Counted from the first letter of the stretch, positions 6,945 through 15,164 are shown. The stretch: 17,969 nucleotides of DNA from Pseudomonadota bacterium (GCA_023422975.1 JAFAGF010000035.1:1-17969), one strand, 5' to 3'. Notes: generated from the letters alone by a model not told the origin. Translations and numbers: made by a program.

Positions 6945-7250
6945 TTACGCGGCTTGGTCTTCAATAAGGAAGTTCAAGCGATCTTGGCCAGCAATCCACA
7001 GTGGTGGCTTGCCGCGGCCAGTCCAGGTTGCGCCGGTGATGGGGTCGCGGTACTTGGGGGCAACCGTCTTGTGGCCTGTGGAAGCTGTGCGCGTTGTTTT
7101 CTTGGAGAAAACGTCTTCTTCGGTCAATTCGTATTCAGTGACGATGGCACGTACTTGGGCAATAGCGGAAGACAGAGCTTCTTTGCGTGCTGCTTCAATT
7201 TGCTTTTCCAGTTCTGCGCGCTGAGCCAGTAGTTCTTTGTAAGTAGTCAT
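6945..7250 (-). CDS. H-NS family histone-like DNA-binding protein
   Basis: The 101-residue product is a small H-NS type nucleoid protein. Residues about 1-45 are predicted to be helical and coiled-coil (KELLAQRAELEKQIEAARKE), the oligomerisation part. A linker with basic residues follows (KKTTRTASTGHKTV). The C-terminal DNA-binding domain contains YRDPITGATWTGRGKPPLW, with the minor-groove hook TWTGRGKPP at 75-83. H-NS proteins coat AT-rich DNA and silence genes, often including their own. Full-length E. coli H-NS has about 137 residues; the compact ~100-residue form is common in Burkholderiales. No good ribosome-binding site precedes the ATG at 7250. It is transcribed away from prpE across an AT-rich gap and ends at a shared bidirectional terminator. 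The target genes are not known from this sequence. Confidence 0.92.
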   Translation of the reverse strand: MTTYKELLAQRAELEKQIEAARKEALSSAIAQVRAIVTEYELTEEDVFSKKTTRTASTGHKTVAPKYRDPITGATWTGRGKPPLWIAGQDRLNFLIEDQAA

Positions 7251-7516
7251 CTAATGGTGTTTAAAAAGGTTAGCAATGGCTTAAAGGCAAAGACATTGTC
7301 AATGGAAAGACACAGATTTTATCGCTGCTTGTAAAGTAATAAAGAGCTTAAGAGTCAATACTGACAGGTATTTTGCAAAAAAATAAGCATGCATGGCTGC
7401 TTCTTCATTCTTTTTATTACTTTGATGCCGGAAATTTGCACAGACATTCATGTCAGCTTGCCGAAAGAGCTCAATGAATAATAAGTTTTATATAAAACGA
7501 TTAAGAGGCAGACACG
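7251..7516. promoter_or_regulatory. Divergent AT-rich regulatory gap between the H-NS gene and prpE
   Basis: This 266-base gap must hold promoters for both genes. It is clearly richer in A and T than its surroundings. On the minus strand a perfect TTGACA (7302-7297) points toward the H-NS gene but has no good -10 at standard spacing. Toward prpE I see AT-rich -10-like strings (TAATAA 7479-7484, TATAAA 7491-7496) without a clear -35. AATAC/GTATT (7357-7361 and 7368-7372) is a small inverted repeat. The AT-richness makes it a plausible H-NS binding region, by inference. Confidence 0.5.
7485..7498. promoter_or_regulatory. 14-bp perfect palindrome upstream of prpE
   Basis: GTTTTATATAAAAC is a perfect palindrome ending 18 bases before the prpE ATG and just upstream of its ribosome-binding site (AAGAGG, 7503-7508). 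The position overlaps or adjoins the likely promoter, so it could be an operator. An AT-only core can also arise by chance. Confidence 0.35.
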
Positions 7517-9418
7517 ATGTCAGGATTTGCAGAGTTTCACCATCGCTCCATAGATCCACAAGCGCGTGACGCGTTTTGGCAAGAGCAGCTTCATTTGGTC
7601 GACTGGGCAAAGGTGCCAGAAAAAATCTGCGACTACAGCAATCCTCCGTTTGTGCAGTGGTTTGCAGATGGGCAACTCAACTTGTGCCATAACGCGGTGG
7701 ATCGGCATTTGAAGGATCGAGCAGATCAGCCAGCGTTGATTGCAGTGTCGACAGAAACGAATACAGAAAAAACCTATACCTATCGCGATTTGCATGCGGA
7801 AGTGCAGCGTATGGCGGCGGTGCTCCAGTCTTTTGGCGTGGAAAAGGGCGATCGTGTGCAAATTTATATGCCCATGATTGCAGAAGCTGTTTTTGCAATG
7901 CTGGCATGTGCGCGATTGGGCGCAATCCACTGCGTGGTGTTTGGTGGTTTTGCTTCAGTCTCTTTGGCATTGCGTATCGATGATGCCAAGCCCAAGGTCA
8001 TTGTGAGTGCAGATGCGGGTTCTCGCGGTGGACGTGTGGTGCCTTATAAGCCTTTGCTGGATGAAGCATTGGAGTTAAGTGCCCACAAGCCGCAGGCGGT
8101 GATTTTGGCGAATCGCGGTTTGGCTGCCATGGACTTGCGGGCTGGACGAGATCATTTATGGGGAGATTTACGCGCCAAGGTCATGGATGCTCAAGTGCCT
8201 TGCACAAATGTGAAGTCCACAGATCCAAGCTACATCCTGTACACCAGTGGCACAACAGGAAAACCGAAAGGGGTACAGCGGGATACCGGCGGATATACGG
8301 TGGCGTTGGCTGCGAGCATGCCGCACATCTTCAATGCCAAGCCTGGACAAACTTTTTTTTGTACCAGCGATATTGGTTGGGTGGTTGGGCATAGCTACAT
8401 CATCTATGCGCCATTGATTGCAGGAATGGCAACCATACTCTATGAGGGGCTGCCTATTCGTCCTGATGCTGGTATTTGGTGGAGTTTGGTGGAGAAGTAT
8501 CGCATCACGCATATGTTTTCAGCACCGACAGCAGTGCGCGTGTTGAAAAAGCACGATCCCGCTTATTTGCGTCAATATGATCTTTCCAGCTTGCAGGCGC
8601 TGTGGCTGGCTGGGGAGCCGCTGGACGAACCGACAGCCCAATGGATCAGTGATGCACTTCAGGTGCCAATTATTGACAATTATTGGCAGACAGAAACTGG
8701 CTGGCCCATCATGACGCTATGCAACGGGGTGGAGCAGCAGGCCAGTAAGTTTGGTAGTCCAGGGAAGGCGGTGTATGGCTACAACGTCAAACTGATTGAC
8801 GATAAAACTGGTGGGGAGTTGCATGAGGCCAATCAAAAAGGGGTACTGGCAATTGAAGGCCCCCTGCCGCCTGGCTGTATGCAAACGGTCTGGGGGGATA
8901 ACGAGCGATTCGTCAAAACCTACTGGCAAAGCATCCCTGGAAAGCTGATTTACAGCACATTTGATTGGGGTATTCGCGATGCGCAGGGCTATCACTTTAT
9001 TTTGGGGCGCACCGATGATGTGATTAATGTGGCTGGTCACCGTTTAGGCACCCGAGAAATTGAGGAAAGTATTTCTGCACACCCTGAAGTCGCGGAAGTG
9101 GCAGTAGTGGGTGTGGCAGATAGCCTCAAAGGACAAGCCGCCATGGCGTTTGCGGTCATGCGTGACGCCAGCAAGGTCGCCGATGCACAACAGCAGGCAC
9201 AGATGGAGGCCGAGGTGATGAAGCTGGTGGACAGTCAGCTTGGAGCGGTCGCTCGACCTTCCCGTGTTTTGTTTGTGACGGCTTTACCCAAAACACGTAG
9301 TGGCAAATTATTGCGTCGGGCACTACAGGCGGTTGCTGAGCGAAGAGATCCTGGAGATTTGACCACCATGGAAGATCCAACAGCTTTGGCGCAGGTGAAA
9401 GAGCTGCTGGGTGCCTGA
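7517..9418 (+). CDS. prpE: Propionate--CoA ligase (propionyl-CoA synthetase)
   Basis: PrpE activates propionate with ATP and CoA through an acyl-adenylate to propionyl-CoA, the entry step of the methylcitrate cycle. The 633-residue cytoplasmic enzyme has the length and motifs of the acetyl/propionyl-CoA synthetase group: N-terminal ACAS-type domain (FWQEQLHLVDW), P-loop YTSGTTGKPKG (about 242-252), NYWQTETGWP (about 388-397), GRTDDVINVAGHRLG (about 497-511), and the C-terminal PKTRSGK with catalytic Lys597, the residue acetylated in regulation of this family. The segment SRGGRVVPYKPLLDEAL is typical of PrpE rather than Acs. The ATG has AAGAGG 8 bases upstream. prpB, prpC and prpD are not nearby, so it stands alone. 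An acetyl-CoA synthetase-like substrate range is the main alternative. Confidence 0.93.
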   Translation: MSGFAEFHHRSIDPQARDAFWQEQLHLVDWAKVPEKICDYSNPPFVQWFADGQLNLCHNAVDRHLKDRADQPALIAVSTETNTEKTYTYRDLHAEVQRMAAVLQSFGVEKGDRVQIYMPMIAEAVFAMLACARLGAIHCVVFGGFASVSLALRIDDAKPKVIVSADAGSRGGRVVPYKPLLDEALELSAHKPQAVILANRGLAAMDLRAGRDHLWGDLRAKVMDAQVPCTNVKSTDPSYILYTSGTTGKPKGVQRDTGGYTVALAASMPHIFNAKPGQTFFCTSDIGWVVGHSYIIYAPLIAGMATILYEGLPIRPDAGIWWSLVEKYRITHMFSAPTAVRVLKKHDPAYLRQYDLSSLQALWLAGEPLDEPTAQWISDALQVPIIDNYWQTETGWPIMTLCNGVEQQASKFGSPGKAVYGYNVKLIDDKTGGELHEANQKGVLAIEGPLPPGCMQTVWGDNERFVKTYWQSIPGKLIYSTFDWGIRDAQGYHFILGRTDDVINVAGHRLGTREIEESISAHPEVAEVAVVGVADSLKGQAAMAFAVMRDASKVADAQQQAQMEAEVMKLVDSQLGAVARPSRVLFVTALPKTRSGKLLRRALQAVAERRDPGDLTTMEDPTALAQVKELLGA

Positions 9419-9440
9419 TTGTGTTGATGGTCGTACGAAG

Positions 9441-9477
9441 CAATAAAACAGGGCGCTTAAAGCGCCTTGTTTTATTG
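9441..9477. terminator. Bidirectional terminator between prpE and the GGDEF-EAL gene
   Basis: 9441-9457 pairs with 9461-9477 over 17 positions (one G-T wobble) with a TAA loop. The core GGCGCT/AGCGCC is flanked by CAATAAAACA and TGTTTTATTG, so it can terminate transcription from both convergent genes. The outer arms resemble those of the 6885-6926 terminator. Confidence 0.93.
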
Positions 9478-9489
9478 TTGCATGGCAGT

Positions 9490-12216
9490 TCAAGTTTCTT
9501 CAGAAACCTGAGGTTTGTGAGATGTTCCCCAGTTGTTGAGCCAATGAGGAAACTCGGTGGCAGGCATTGGTTGTGCAAACAAATAGCCTTGTAAATGGTG
9601 GCAGCCCATTTGTTCGAGGCTGGCAGATTGCGCGATGCTTTCAACTCCTTCTGCGATAACTTGATAGCCAAATGATTTCGCGAGACTCACTACGCCGCGC
9701 ACGATGGCAAAGTCTGCTGGGTCGCTGAGCATGTCACGCACAAAGCTGCGATCGATTTTGAGGCAGTCAAGTGGAAGGCTTCTTAAGTAAGTGAGTGAAG
9801 AGTAACCAGTACCAAAATCATCCAGTGACACGCGAAGGCCCAGCTCTCTAAGAGTTTTTAATACTGCACTGACGTGTTGGATGTCATAGAGGGCTGCGCT
9901 TTCAGTGATTTCTATCTCTAACAGACTGGCAGGAATGTGAGGGTGGCTAGAAAGTAAATTAGTGATCCACTGAGTAAACCCTTTTTGCTGCAAATGTTGG
10001 GCGGAGATATTGACCGCAACCGGGATACGAAGGCCCTCTTTTAAAAAGAGCTGCAGTGTGTAGAGGGCACTGTGTAGCACCCATTGGCCAAATGGAATTT
10101 CAAGTGCAGTGCCTTCAATTTGGGGAAGGAAGCTGTATGGAGTCAGTAGACCTTGCGTAGGGTTGTGCCAGCGCGCCAGTGCTTCAACGCCGATGACACT
10201 GCGTTTTTGCATATCCACTTTGGGTTGTACATAGAGCGTGAACTCGCCGTTTTCCAAGCCTTCTTGAATGCGCATGTTCTTGACATGATTTTCACGTTGG
10301 CTGCGCTCCAGCATGGCATCGAAGGCTTGAACCCTGTTGCGCCCGGATTGCTTGGCTTGGTACATGGCTTGGTCAGCATGCCGGATCAGGGTATCGGCAT
10401 CACTTTCATCTTCTGGGTACAAGGTGTAGCCCATGCTGGCGGTGATTTGAACGTGCGTCCCATCCAAGGTGTATGGGCGCGAGATGCTGCCCATGATGCG
10501 TTGTAGCAATGCTTCACACTCAAGGCGTGAATTCAGTTGGTTGATGAGCAAAACAAACTCATCCCCACCAAAACGGGCAACACAGTCATGGGCGCGCAAT
10601 GCATGCTGTAGGCGTTTGGCGACCAGCACCAGCAGCTTGTCGCCCGCTGCATGCCCCAACTGGTCATTGATGGGTTTGAAGCCATCCAGATCCAGATACA
10701 CCACACCCAAAATATGTACAGATTGACGCGTTAAGCCCAGTGATTCATTGAGGCGTGCAGCAAGCTCTACGCGATTGGCTAGCCCGGTCAGTGGGTCAAA
10801 GTGTGCGAGCTGCTGAAGGCTGTGTTTTTGCTCTTGCTGGGCAGTGACATCCAAACAAACCCCCAGCATACGCATGGCTATGCCATGCAAATCGTAACTA
10901 ACGACTTTACCGATAGAGCGCAGCCAGCGTGATGGGCCTGCTGCGGGCTGAAGTCTCCATGTGATGTCAAAAGGTCCGTCCTCAGGCGATTCAATGTGCC
11001 GCATAAGCTCTGCGTTGCAGCGCGGCACATCGTGGCTGCCCATGATTTCAGTCCAGTGCCAACTGTGTTGCGCTTGACCAAGGCTGGAGGGGCCTACAAA
11101 CGCCTGAAGGCTATTAAGGGTGCACCAAAACAAGTCGCCGGTGATCGTGCCGCTATGCAAATTCCAGTCCCAACGACCTAGTGCAGCCGCTTCCAAGGTC
11201 ACGGAGAGCAGGGCCTCGCGTTCGAGGATGGATTCCTCCTGCTGCTTGTGCTCATCAATGTCCTGCATGACACCGCGCATGGAAATGATCTTGTTATCCG
11301 CATCCAGCACTGCTTCTCCGCGGGAACGTACCCACAGCTTGCGACCATCTGCGCGGATGATTTGAATTTCCAACTCCCAATCTTTGCGTGCGCGCAAACA
11401 ATGTTGCAACTGGCTTCGCATGCGATCACGGTGCTCTGGGGCAACGAAGGTGTTGAGATAGTCCTTGGGCAGCGGGCTGTTGCGCGCCAGCCCATGAATG
11501 TCATAGCAGACATCTGACCAGTACACCAAGCCGTCACCCCTGCGATCTTCCCAGGCGCCGAGCTTGGCAAGATGACCTGCTTGCTGGAGCAAGCGGTTGA
11601 AAGCGTGGAGATCATGTACAGCTTTCTCGTGCTCACGCATGTCGTGAAAGACAAAGAGCATGCATGGCTCACTCTGGACTTCAATATTGACAGCGGAAAT
11701 GGTTCCAGGAACAAGTTCTCCATGTGATTGGCACAGGATGCGCATACGGTCCACTTGTCCGTGCACAGCCAGTTCATCCAGTAGTTTGGTGCGTTCGTAG
11801 GGCGTGGCATATACCGAAAGCTCGGCATTGGTGTGTCCGATGATGCGGTCATGCGGAAGGCCCAGCATGTTGCAAAACGCAGGGTTCACATCAATGAATC
11901 GCCCGTCTTTGAGCGAGGTGATGCCAGCAGCATCAGGCAACGTTCGATACGCCGCGCTGTAGATGGCATGGGCAACATGCTTGCTCTGTGCAATGGCTGC
12001 TTGACGCATCCAAGCAATACCGACCCAAATGCCAATGACTGATGCCCATGGCAAGCTCAGCCATTGCCAGCGCTCTCCCCAAAATGCGGACATGTCAGCG
12101 GGCCACTGCTGCAGTTGCCAAGCTAGTGGCAGACCTACCGCCACGGCAATCGCAAGGCACCATGCCATAAAAATGGATTGAAACGGAGAAAGAAGAAAAC
12201 TACGGAAAGCGGGCAT
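9490..12216 (-). CDS. Membrane-anchored PAS-GGDEF-EAL cyclic-di-GMP synthase/phosphodiesterase
   Basis: With the start at 12216 the protein has 908 residues. Two hydrophobic segments (about 10-30 and 45-68) anchor it in the inner membrane. Then come about three PAS/PAC sensor units (about 80-465; VNPAFCNMLGL, WVRSRGEAVLDADNKIISMR, RWDWNLHSG), a GGDEF domain beginning HFDPLTGLANR (about 472), and an EAL domain (about 655-895). The cyclase motif GGDEF (550-554) is intact, with an RAHD product-inhibition site five residues before it. The EAL domain keeps EAL (678-680), VNIS, EIEITES, DDFGTG, KIDRSF, IAEGVE and QGYLF, so both making and breaking c-di-GMP are possible. The open frame runs on to 13098, but that extension lies antisense to algC and is rejected. 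The ribosome-binding site is poor, so the exact start is uncertain. It is divergent from algC. Confidence 0.9.
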   Translation of the reverse strand: MPAFRSFLLSPFQSIFMAWCLAIAVAVGLPLAWQLQQWPADMSAFWGERWQWLSLPWASVIGIWVGIAWMRQAAIAQSKHVAHAIYSAAYRTLPDAAGITSLKDGRFIDVNPAFCNMLGLPHDRIIGHTNAELSVYATPYERTKLLDELAVHGQVDRMRILCQSHGELVPGTISAVNIEVQSEPCMLFVFHDMREHEKAVHDLHAFNRLLQQAGHLAKLGAWEDRRGDGLVYWSDVCYDIHGLARNSPLPKDYLNTFVAPEHRDRMRSQLQHCLRARKDWELEIQIIRADGRKLWVRSRGEAVLDADNKIISMRGVMQDIDEHKQQEESILEREALLSVTLEAAALGRWDWNLHSGTITGDLFWCTLNSLQAFVGPSSLGQAQHSWHWTEIMGSHDVPRCNAELMRHIESPEDGPFDITWRLQPAAGPSRWLRSIGKVVSYDLHGIAMRMLGVCLDVTAQQEQKHSLQQLAHFDPLTGLANRVELAARLNESLGLTRQSVHILGVVYLDLDGFKPINDQLGHAAGDKLLVLVAKRLQHALRAHDCVARFGGDEFVLLINQLNSRLECEALLQRIMGSISRPYTLDGTHVQITASMGYTLYPEDESDADTLIRHADQAMYQAKQSGRNRVQAFDAMLERSQRENHVKNMRIQEGLENGEFTLYVQPKVDMQKRSVIGVEALARWHNPTQGLLTPYSFLPQIEGTALEIPFGQWVLHSALYTLQLFLKEGLRIPVAVNISAQHLQQKGFTQWITNLLSSHPHIPASLLEIEITESAALYDIQHVSAVLKTLRELGLRVSLDDFGTGYSSLTYLRSLPLDCLKIDRSFVRDMLSDPADFAIVRGVVSLAKSFGYQVIAEGVESIAQSASLEQMGCHHLQGYLFAQPMPATEFPHWLNNWGTSHKPQVSEET

Positions 12217-12275
12217 GACCGTCGGATCTGTTGGAACAGCCTTGCATGCTGCGGATGCACATCGGAGGTGGCTAG

Positions 12276-12289
12276 AAGGGAATTCCCTT
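12276..12289. promoter_or_regulatory. 14-bp perfect palindrome in the GGDEF-EAL/algC divergent gap
   Basis: AAGGGAATTCCCTT is a perfect palindrome between the divergent starts at 12216 (-) and 12424 (+). Its position, about 60 bases upstream of the c-di-GMP gene, suits an operator for either gene. No known regulator site is recognised. Confidence 0.35.
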
Positions 12290-12368
12290 GTAACAACTTG
12301 TTTTTTATATCGGAGGCAAGCATTACTTTGCTCATCTGAGGGAGGGTGCGGGAGGCTACTAAAATGCG

Positions 12369-12399
12369 CGAAGGCACATAAAGGTGCCTCGTTTTTTTT
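12369..12399 (+). terminator. Terminator-like hairpin in the algC leader
   Basis: AGGCAC (12372-12377) pairs with GTGCCT (12384-12389), extended by CG/CG with a bulged A, around loop ATAAAG, and is followed by eight T (12392-12399). It reads as an intrinsic terminator on the + strand only. It ends 24 bases before the algC start, and no + strand gene lies upstream of it in the gap. It may therefore be an attenuator or the end of a small RNA. GAGGC (12352-12356) could pair with GCCTC (12386-12390) as an alternative fold. Confidence 0.65.
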
Positions 12400-12423
12400 G
12401 GAACAACCGCTAAGGGGTTTACC

Positions 12424-13812
12424 GTGCAGATTGCTGCTTCTATCTTTAAGGCATACGACATCCGTGGGGTGGTGCCCGCTACGCTGACCGAAGCGGTAGC
12501 ACGCGGCATTGGCCGTGCTTTTGGTATGGCGGCATTGGCTGAAGGTGAGTGTGTGGTCGCCGTAGGCAGAGATGGTCGACTGTCGGGGCCTGCCTTGAGC
12601 CAGGCGTTGATGGCCGGGCTTGTAGATGTGGGCGTGGAGGTGATTGATGTGGGTATGTGTACCACCCCCATGCTGTACTTTGCCGCCAGCACTTTGTGTC
12701 GCAGCGGCATCATGGTCACCGGTAGCCACAACCCGAAGGATTACAACGGTTTCAAAATGGTGCTTGCAGGGCGCGCGATTTATGGGCCTGAAATTCAGGC
12801 GCTGCGCCAGACCATTGAAACAGAAAGCTGGCGCTTGCAAGAGGGCGGCAGTATTCGCCATGCCGATGTGCTGACAGATTACACCGCACGCATTGTGGGC
12901 GATGTGAAGTTGGCACGCCCCATCAAGATTGTGGTGGATTGCGGCAATGGCGTTGCGGGTGCCACCGCGCCGGCAATTTTCCGTGCGCTGGGCTGTGATG
13001 TGCTGGAGTTGTTTTCGCAAGTGGATGGCAATTTCCCCAATCACCATCCAGATCCCAGCAAGCCTGAGAATTTGCGCGATGTCGTCAAAGCCTTGCAAGA
13101 GACCGATGCAGAGTTGGGGCTGGCCTTTGACGGCGATGGTGACCGCTTGGGCATTGTGACCAAAGATGGTCAGACCATTTACCCCGATCGCCAGATGATG
13201 CTTTTTGCCAAAGACGTGCTCTCGCGTGTGCCTGGTTCAACGATTTTGTTTGACGTGAAGTGCACACAGCGCTTGGCGCCTGCGATCCGTGAGGCGGGTG
13301 GCGTGCCTGAAATGTACAAAACCGGACACTCGTTGGTGAAGGCCCGCATGCGGGAGCTGGACTCGCCGCTGGGCGGAGAAATGAGCGGCCATATTTTCTT
13401 TAAAGAACGCTGGTACGGCTTTGACGATGGTACCTATGCAGGCTGCCGCTTGCTGGAGATTGTGAGTCGAGAGCAAGACCCCAGCGCTGTTTTGAATGCA
13501 CTACCCACCAGCTTTTCTACGCCCGAGTTGAATGTCGCTTGCGCAGAAGGAGAACCCCATGCGCTGACTGCACAGCTGCAAGCGCTGGCGCCCGAGGTAT
13601 TCGATGCCAGCGCACAAATCAGCACCATCGATGGTCTGCGCGTGGACTGGGCAGATGGCTTTGGTTTGATTCGCGCCAGCAACACGACCCCGGTGCTGGT
13701 GTTGCGGTTTGAAGGGCATACGCAGGCAGCTTTGCACCGTATAGAGGCCCAGATGCTGGCTTTGCTGGAGCGCGTGAAACCCGGTGCCCAAGTGGGTAGC
13801 GCAGCACACTAG
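12424..13812 (+). CDS. algC: Phosphomannomutase/phosphoglucomutase (AlgC type)
   Basis: AlgC interconverts mannose- or glucose-6-phosphate and the 1-phosphates, feeding GDP-mannose and UDP-glucose for exopolysaccharide and LPS. The 462-residue cytoplasmic protein matches Pseudomonas AlgC (463) in length and motif spacing: catalytic phosphoserine loop VTGSHNP with Ser101, Mg-binding DGDGDR (236-241), sugar-binding GEMSGH (318-323) and phosphate-binding RASNTTP (417-423). It starts with GTG, chosen because AAGGGG lies 6 bases upstream (12412-12417) and the N-terminus IFKAYDIRGVVP follows at once. A terminator-like hairpin lies in the leader. It is followed 29 bases later by waaA, so the two are probably cotranscribed. 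All catalytic residues are present. The exact sugar preference cannot be read from sequence. Confidence 0.93.
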   Translation: MQIAASIFKAYDIRGVVPATLTEAVARGIGRAFGMAALAEGECVVAVGRDGRLSGPALSQALMAGLVDVGVEVIDVGMCTTPMLYFAASTLCRSGIMVTGSHNPKDYNGFKMVLAGRAIYGPEIQALRQTIETESWRLQEGGSIRHADVLTDYTARIVGDVKLARPIKIVVDCGNGVAGATAPAIFRALGCDVLELFSQVDGNFPNHHPDPSKPENLRDVVKALQETDAELGLAFDGDGDRLGIVTKDGQTIYPDRQMMLFAKDVLSRVPGSTILFDVKCTQRLAPAIREAGGVPEMYKTGHSLVKARMRELDSPLGGEMSGHIFFKERWYGFDDGTYAGCRLLEIVSREQDPSAVLNALPTSFSTPELNVACAEGEPHALTAQLQALAPEVFDASAQISTIDGLRVDWADGFGLIRASNTTPVLVLRFEGHTQAALHRIEAQMLALLERVKPGAQVGSAAH

Positions 13813-13841
13813 TTGCAAGTCAAGATAAAGAAGCACACAGC

Positions 13842-15164
13842 ATGAATTGGAGTTTGGCTGCTTATTCCGTACTGGCATGGGCTGCTCAGCCTATGCTCAA
13901 ACGCAAGCTGCGCCGCCGGGCGCAGGCTGAACCGGGCTATGCACAGGCGGTGCCTGAGCGCTTTGGCTGTTACAGCCCTCGAGATCTGGGGCATGACGGC
14001 CAAGGGCAGTGGGTGTGGGTACACGCCGTGTCATTGGGGGAAACGCGCGCGGCAGCCTTGCTGATTAAAGCGCTGCGCACAGCCATGCCAGGCATGCGCT
14101 TGCTGCTGACGAACGGAACCGCCACCGGGCGGGAAGAAGGTGCAAAGCTGCTGCAGCCGGGAGATCTGCAGGTGTGGCAGCCTTGGGACAGCCGCAAAGC
14201 GGTGCAGCGTTTTGTGCGCCAATTCCAGCCTGCTGTGGGTGTGCTGATGGAAACTGAAGTCTGGCCGAATCTGGTCATGGCTTGCCGCAAAGCCCAGGTG
14301 CCTTTGGTGGTGGCAAATGCGCGCTTGAACACCAAATCGCAAACGGGTGCACAGCGCTGGCCTGCGTTGTTTTTTCCGGTTTACAGCGCTTTGCATGCCG
14401 TGTGGGCGCAAACCGAAGAAGATGCACAGCGCTTGCGCAGCTTGGGTGCTCCCGTGCACGCGGTGCTGGGTAATTTGAAATTTGATGTGGAGCCCGATAG
14501 CGTGTTGAGCGCACAAGGCGCTGCGTGGCGCGCAGCCAGCAGCAAGCCTGTAGTGATTGTGGCTAGTTCACGCGAAGGCGAAGAAGCTCAGTGGGTGGCG
14601 CAGTGGGCGGGGCGCCAGTTTCATGGGGTTGCCGGGCAGTGCCAGTGGCTCATTGTGCCGCGCCATCCGCAGCGTTTTGATGAAGTGCACCGCATGTTGG
14701 AGCAAGCAGGGCTGCGCGTGTCTCGCCGAAGCCAGTGGAGCAGTGGCCAGCCTCCTGCCGATGTGGATGTGTGGCTGGGCGATAGCGTGGGAGAAATGCC
14801 CGCGTACTACGCGGCAGCAGACATTGGTTTGCTGGGGGGCAGCTTTGAACCACTGGGTGGGCAAAACTTGATTGAAGCGGCGGCTTGTGGTTGCCCCATG
14901 GTGCTTGGGCCGCACACCTTTAATTTTGCGCAGGCCTCGCAAACGGCGTGCGAGGTGGGGGCGGCTTTCCGTGTGCTGGATATGGAGCAGGGCGTGCAAT
15001 TGGCCACAGCTTTGGCTCGTGATGCCGAAGGCTTGGCGCGGGCACGGCAAGCGGCTTTGGCATTTGCTCAGACGCACCGAGGGGCTGCCCAAGCCACGGC
15101 GCAAGCGATTGCCGCCATCGTGCAGCAGGCGCAAGGCATGGCTCAAAAATCAAATAATATGTGA
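13842..15164 (+). CDS. waaA: 3-deoxy-D-manno-octulosonic acid (Kdo) transferase
   Basis: WaaA (KdtA) transfers Kdo from CMP-Kdo to the lipid A precursor at the inner membrane, an essential step of LPS core synthesis. The 440-residue protein begins with a hydrophobic anchor (MNWSLAAYSVLAWAAQPML) and a basic stretch, then a GT-B fold. Visible features are WVHAVSLGETRAA with catalytic Glu67, LLTNGTATGRE, GVLMETEVWPNLVMAC, and the C-terminal donor site GGSFEPLGGQNLIEAAACG. The length fits (about 420-440). It follows algC by 29 bases with only a weak ribosome-binding site (AAAGAAG). The last residues (AQKSNNM) come from an AT-rich stretch unlike the rest of the gene. One or two Kdo additions cannot be decided from sequence. 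Confidence 0.94.
   Translation: MNWSLAAYSVLAWAAQPMLKRKLRRRAQAEPGYAQAVPERFGCYSPRDLGHDGQGQWVWVHAVSLGETRAAALLIKALRTAMPGMRLLLTNGTATGREEGAKLLQPGDLQVWQPWDSRKAVQRFVRQFQPAVGVLMETEVWPNLVMACRKAQVPLVVANARLNTKSQTGAQRWPALFFPVYSALHAVWAQTEEDAQRLRSLGAPVHAVLGNLKFDVEPDSVLSAQGAAWRAASSKPVVIVASSREGEEAQWVAQWAGRQFHGVAGQCQWLIVPRHPQRFDEVHRMLEQAGLRVSRRSQWSSGQPPADVDVWLGDSVGEMPAYYAAADIGLLGGSFEPLGGQNLIEAAACGCPMVLGPHTFNFAQASQTACEVGAAFRVLDMEQGVQLATALARDAEGLARARQAALAFAQTHRGAAQATAQAIAAIVQQAQGMAQKSNNM

Noticed and set aside
7425..7445. Sigma-54-like promoter (GATGCCGGAAATTTGCA) upstream of prpE
   Set aside because: The -12 part TTGCA fits, but the -24 GG is missing at the required spacing, so the match is too weak to claim.
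12217..13098. N-terminal extension of the GGDEF-EAL frame by 294 codons
   Set aside because: It would run antisense through the algC start and its conserved motifs. The product from 12216 begins with a sensible membrane anchor, so the extension is chance.
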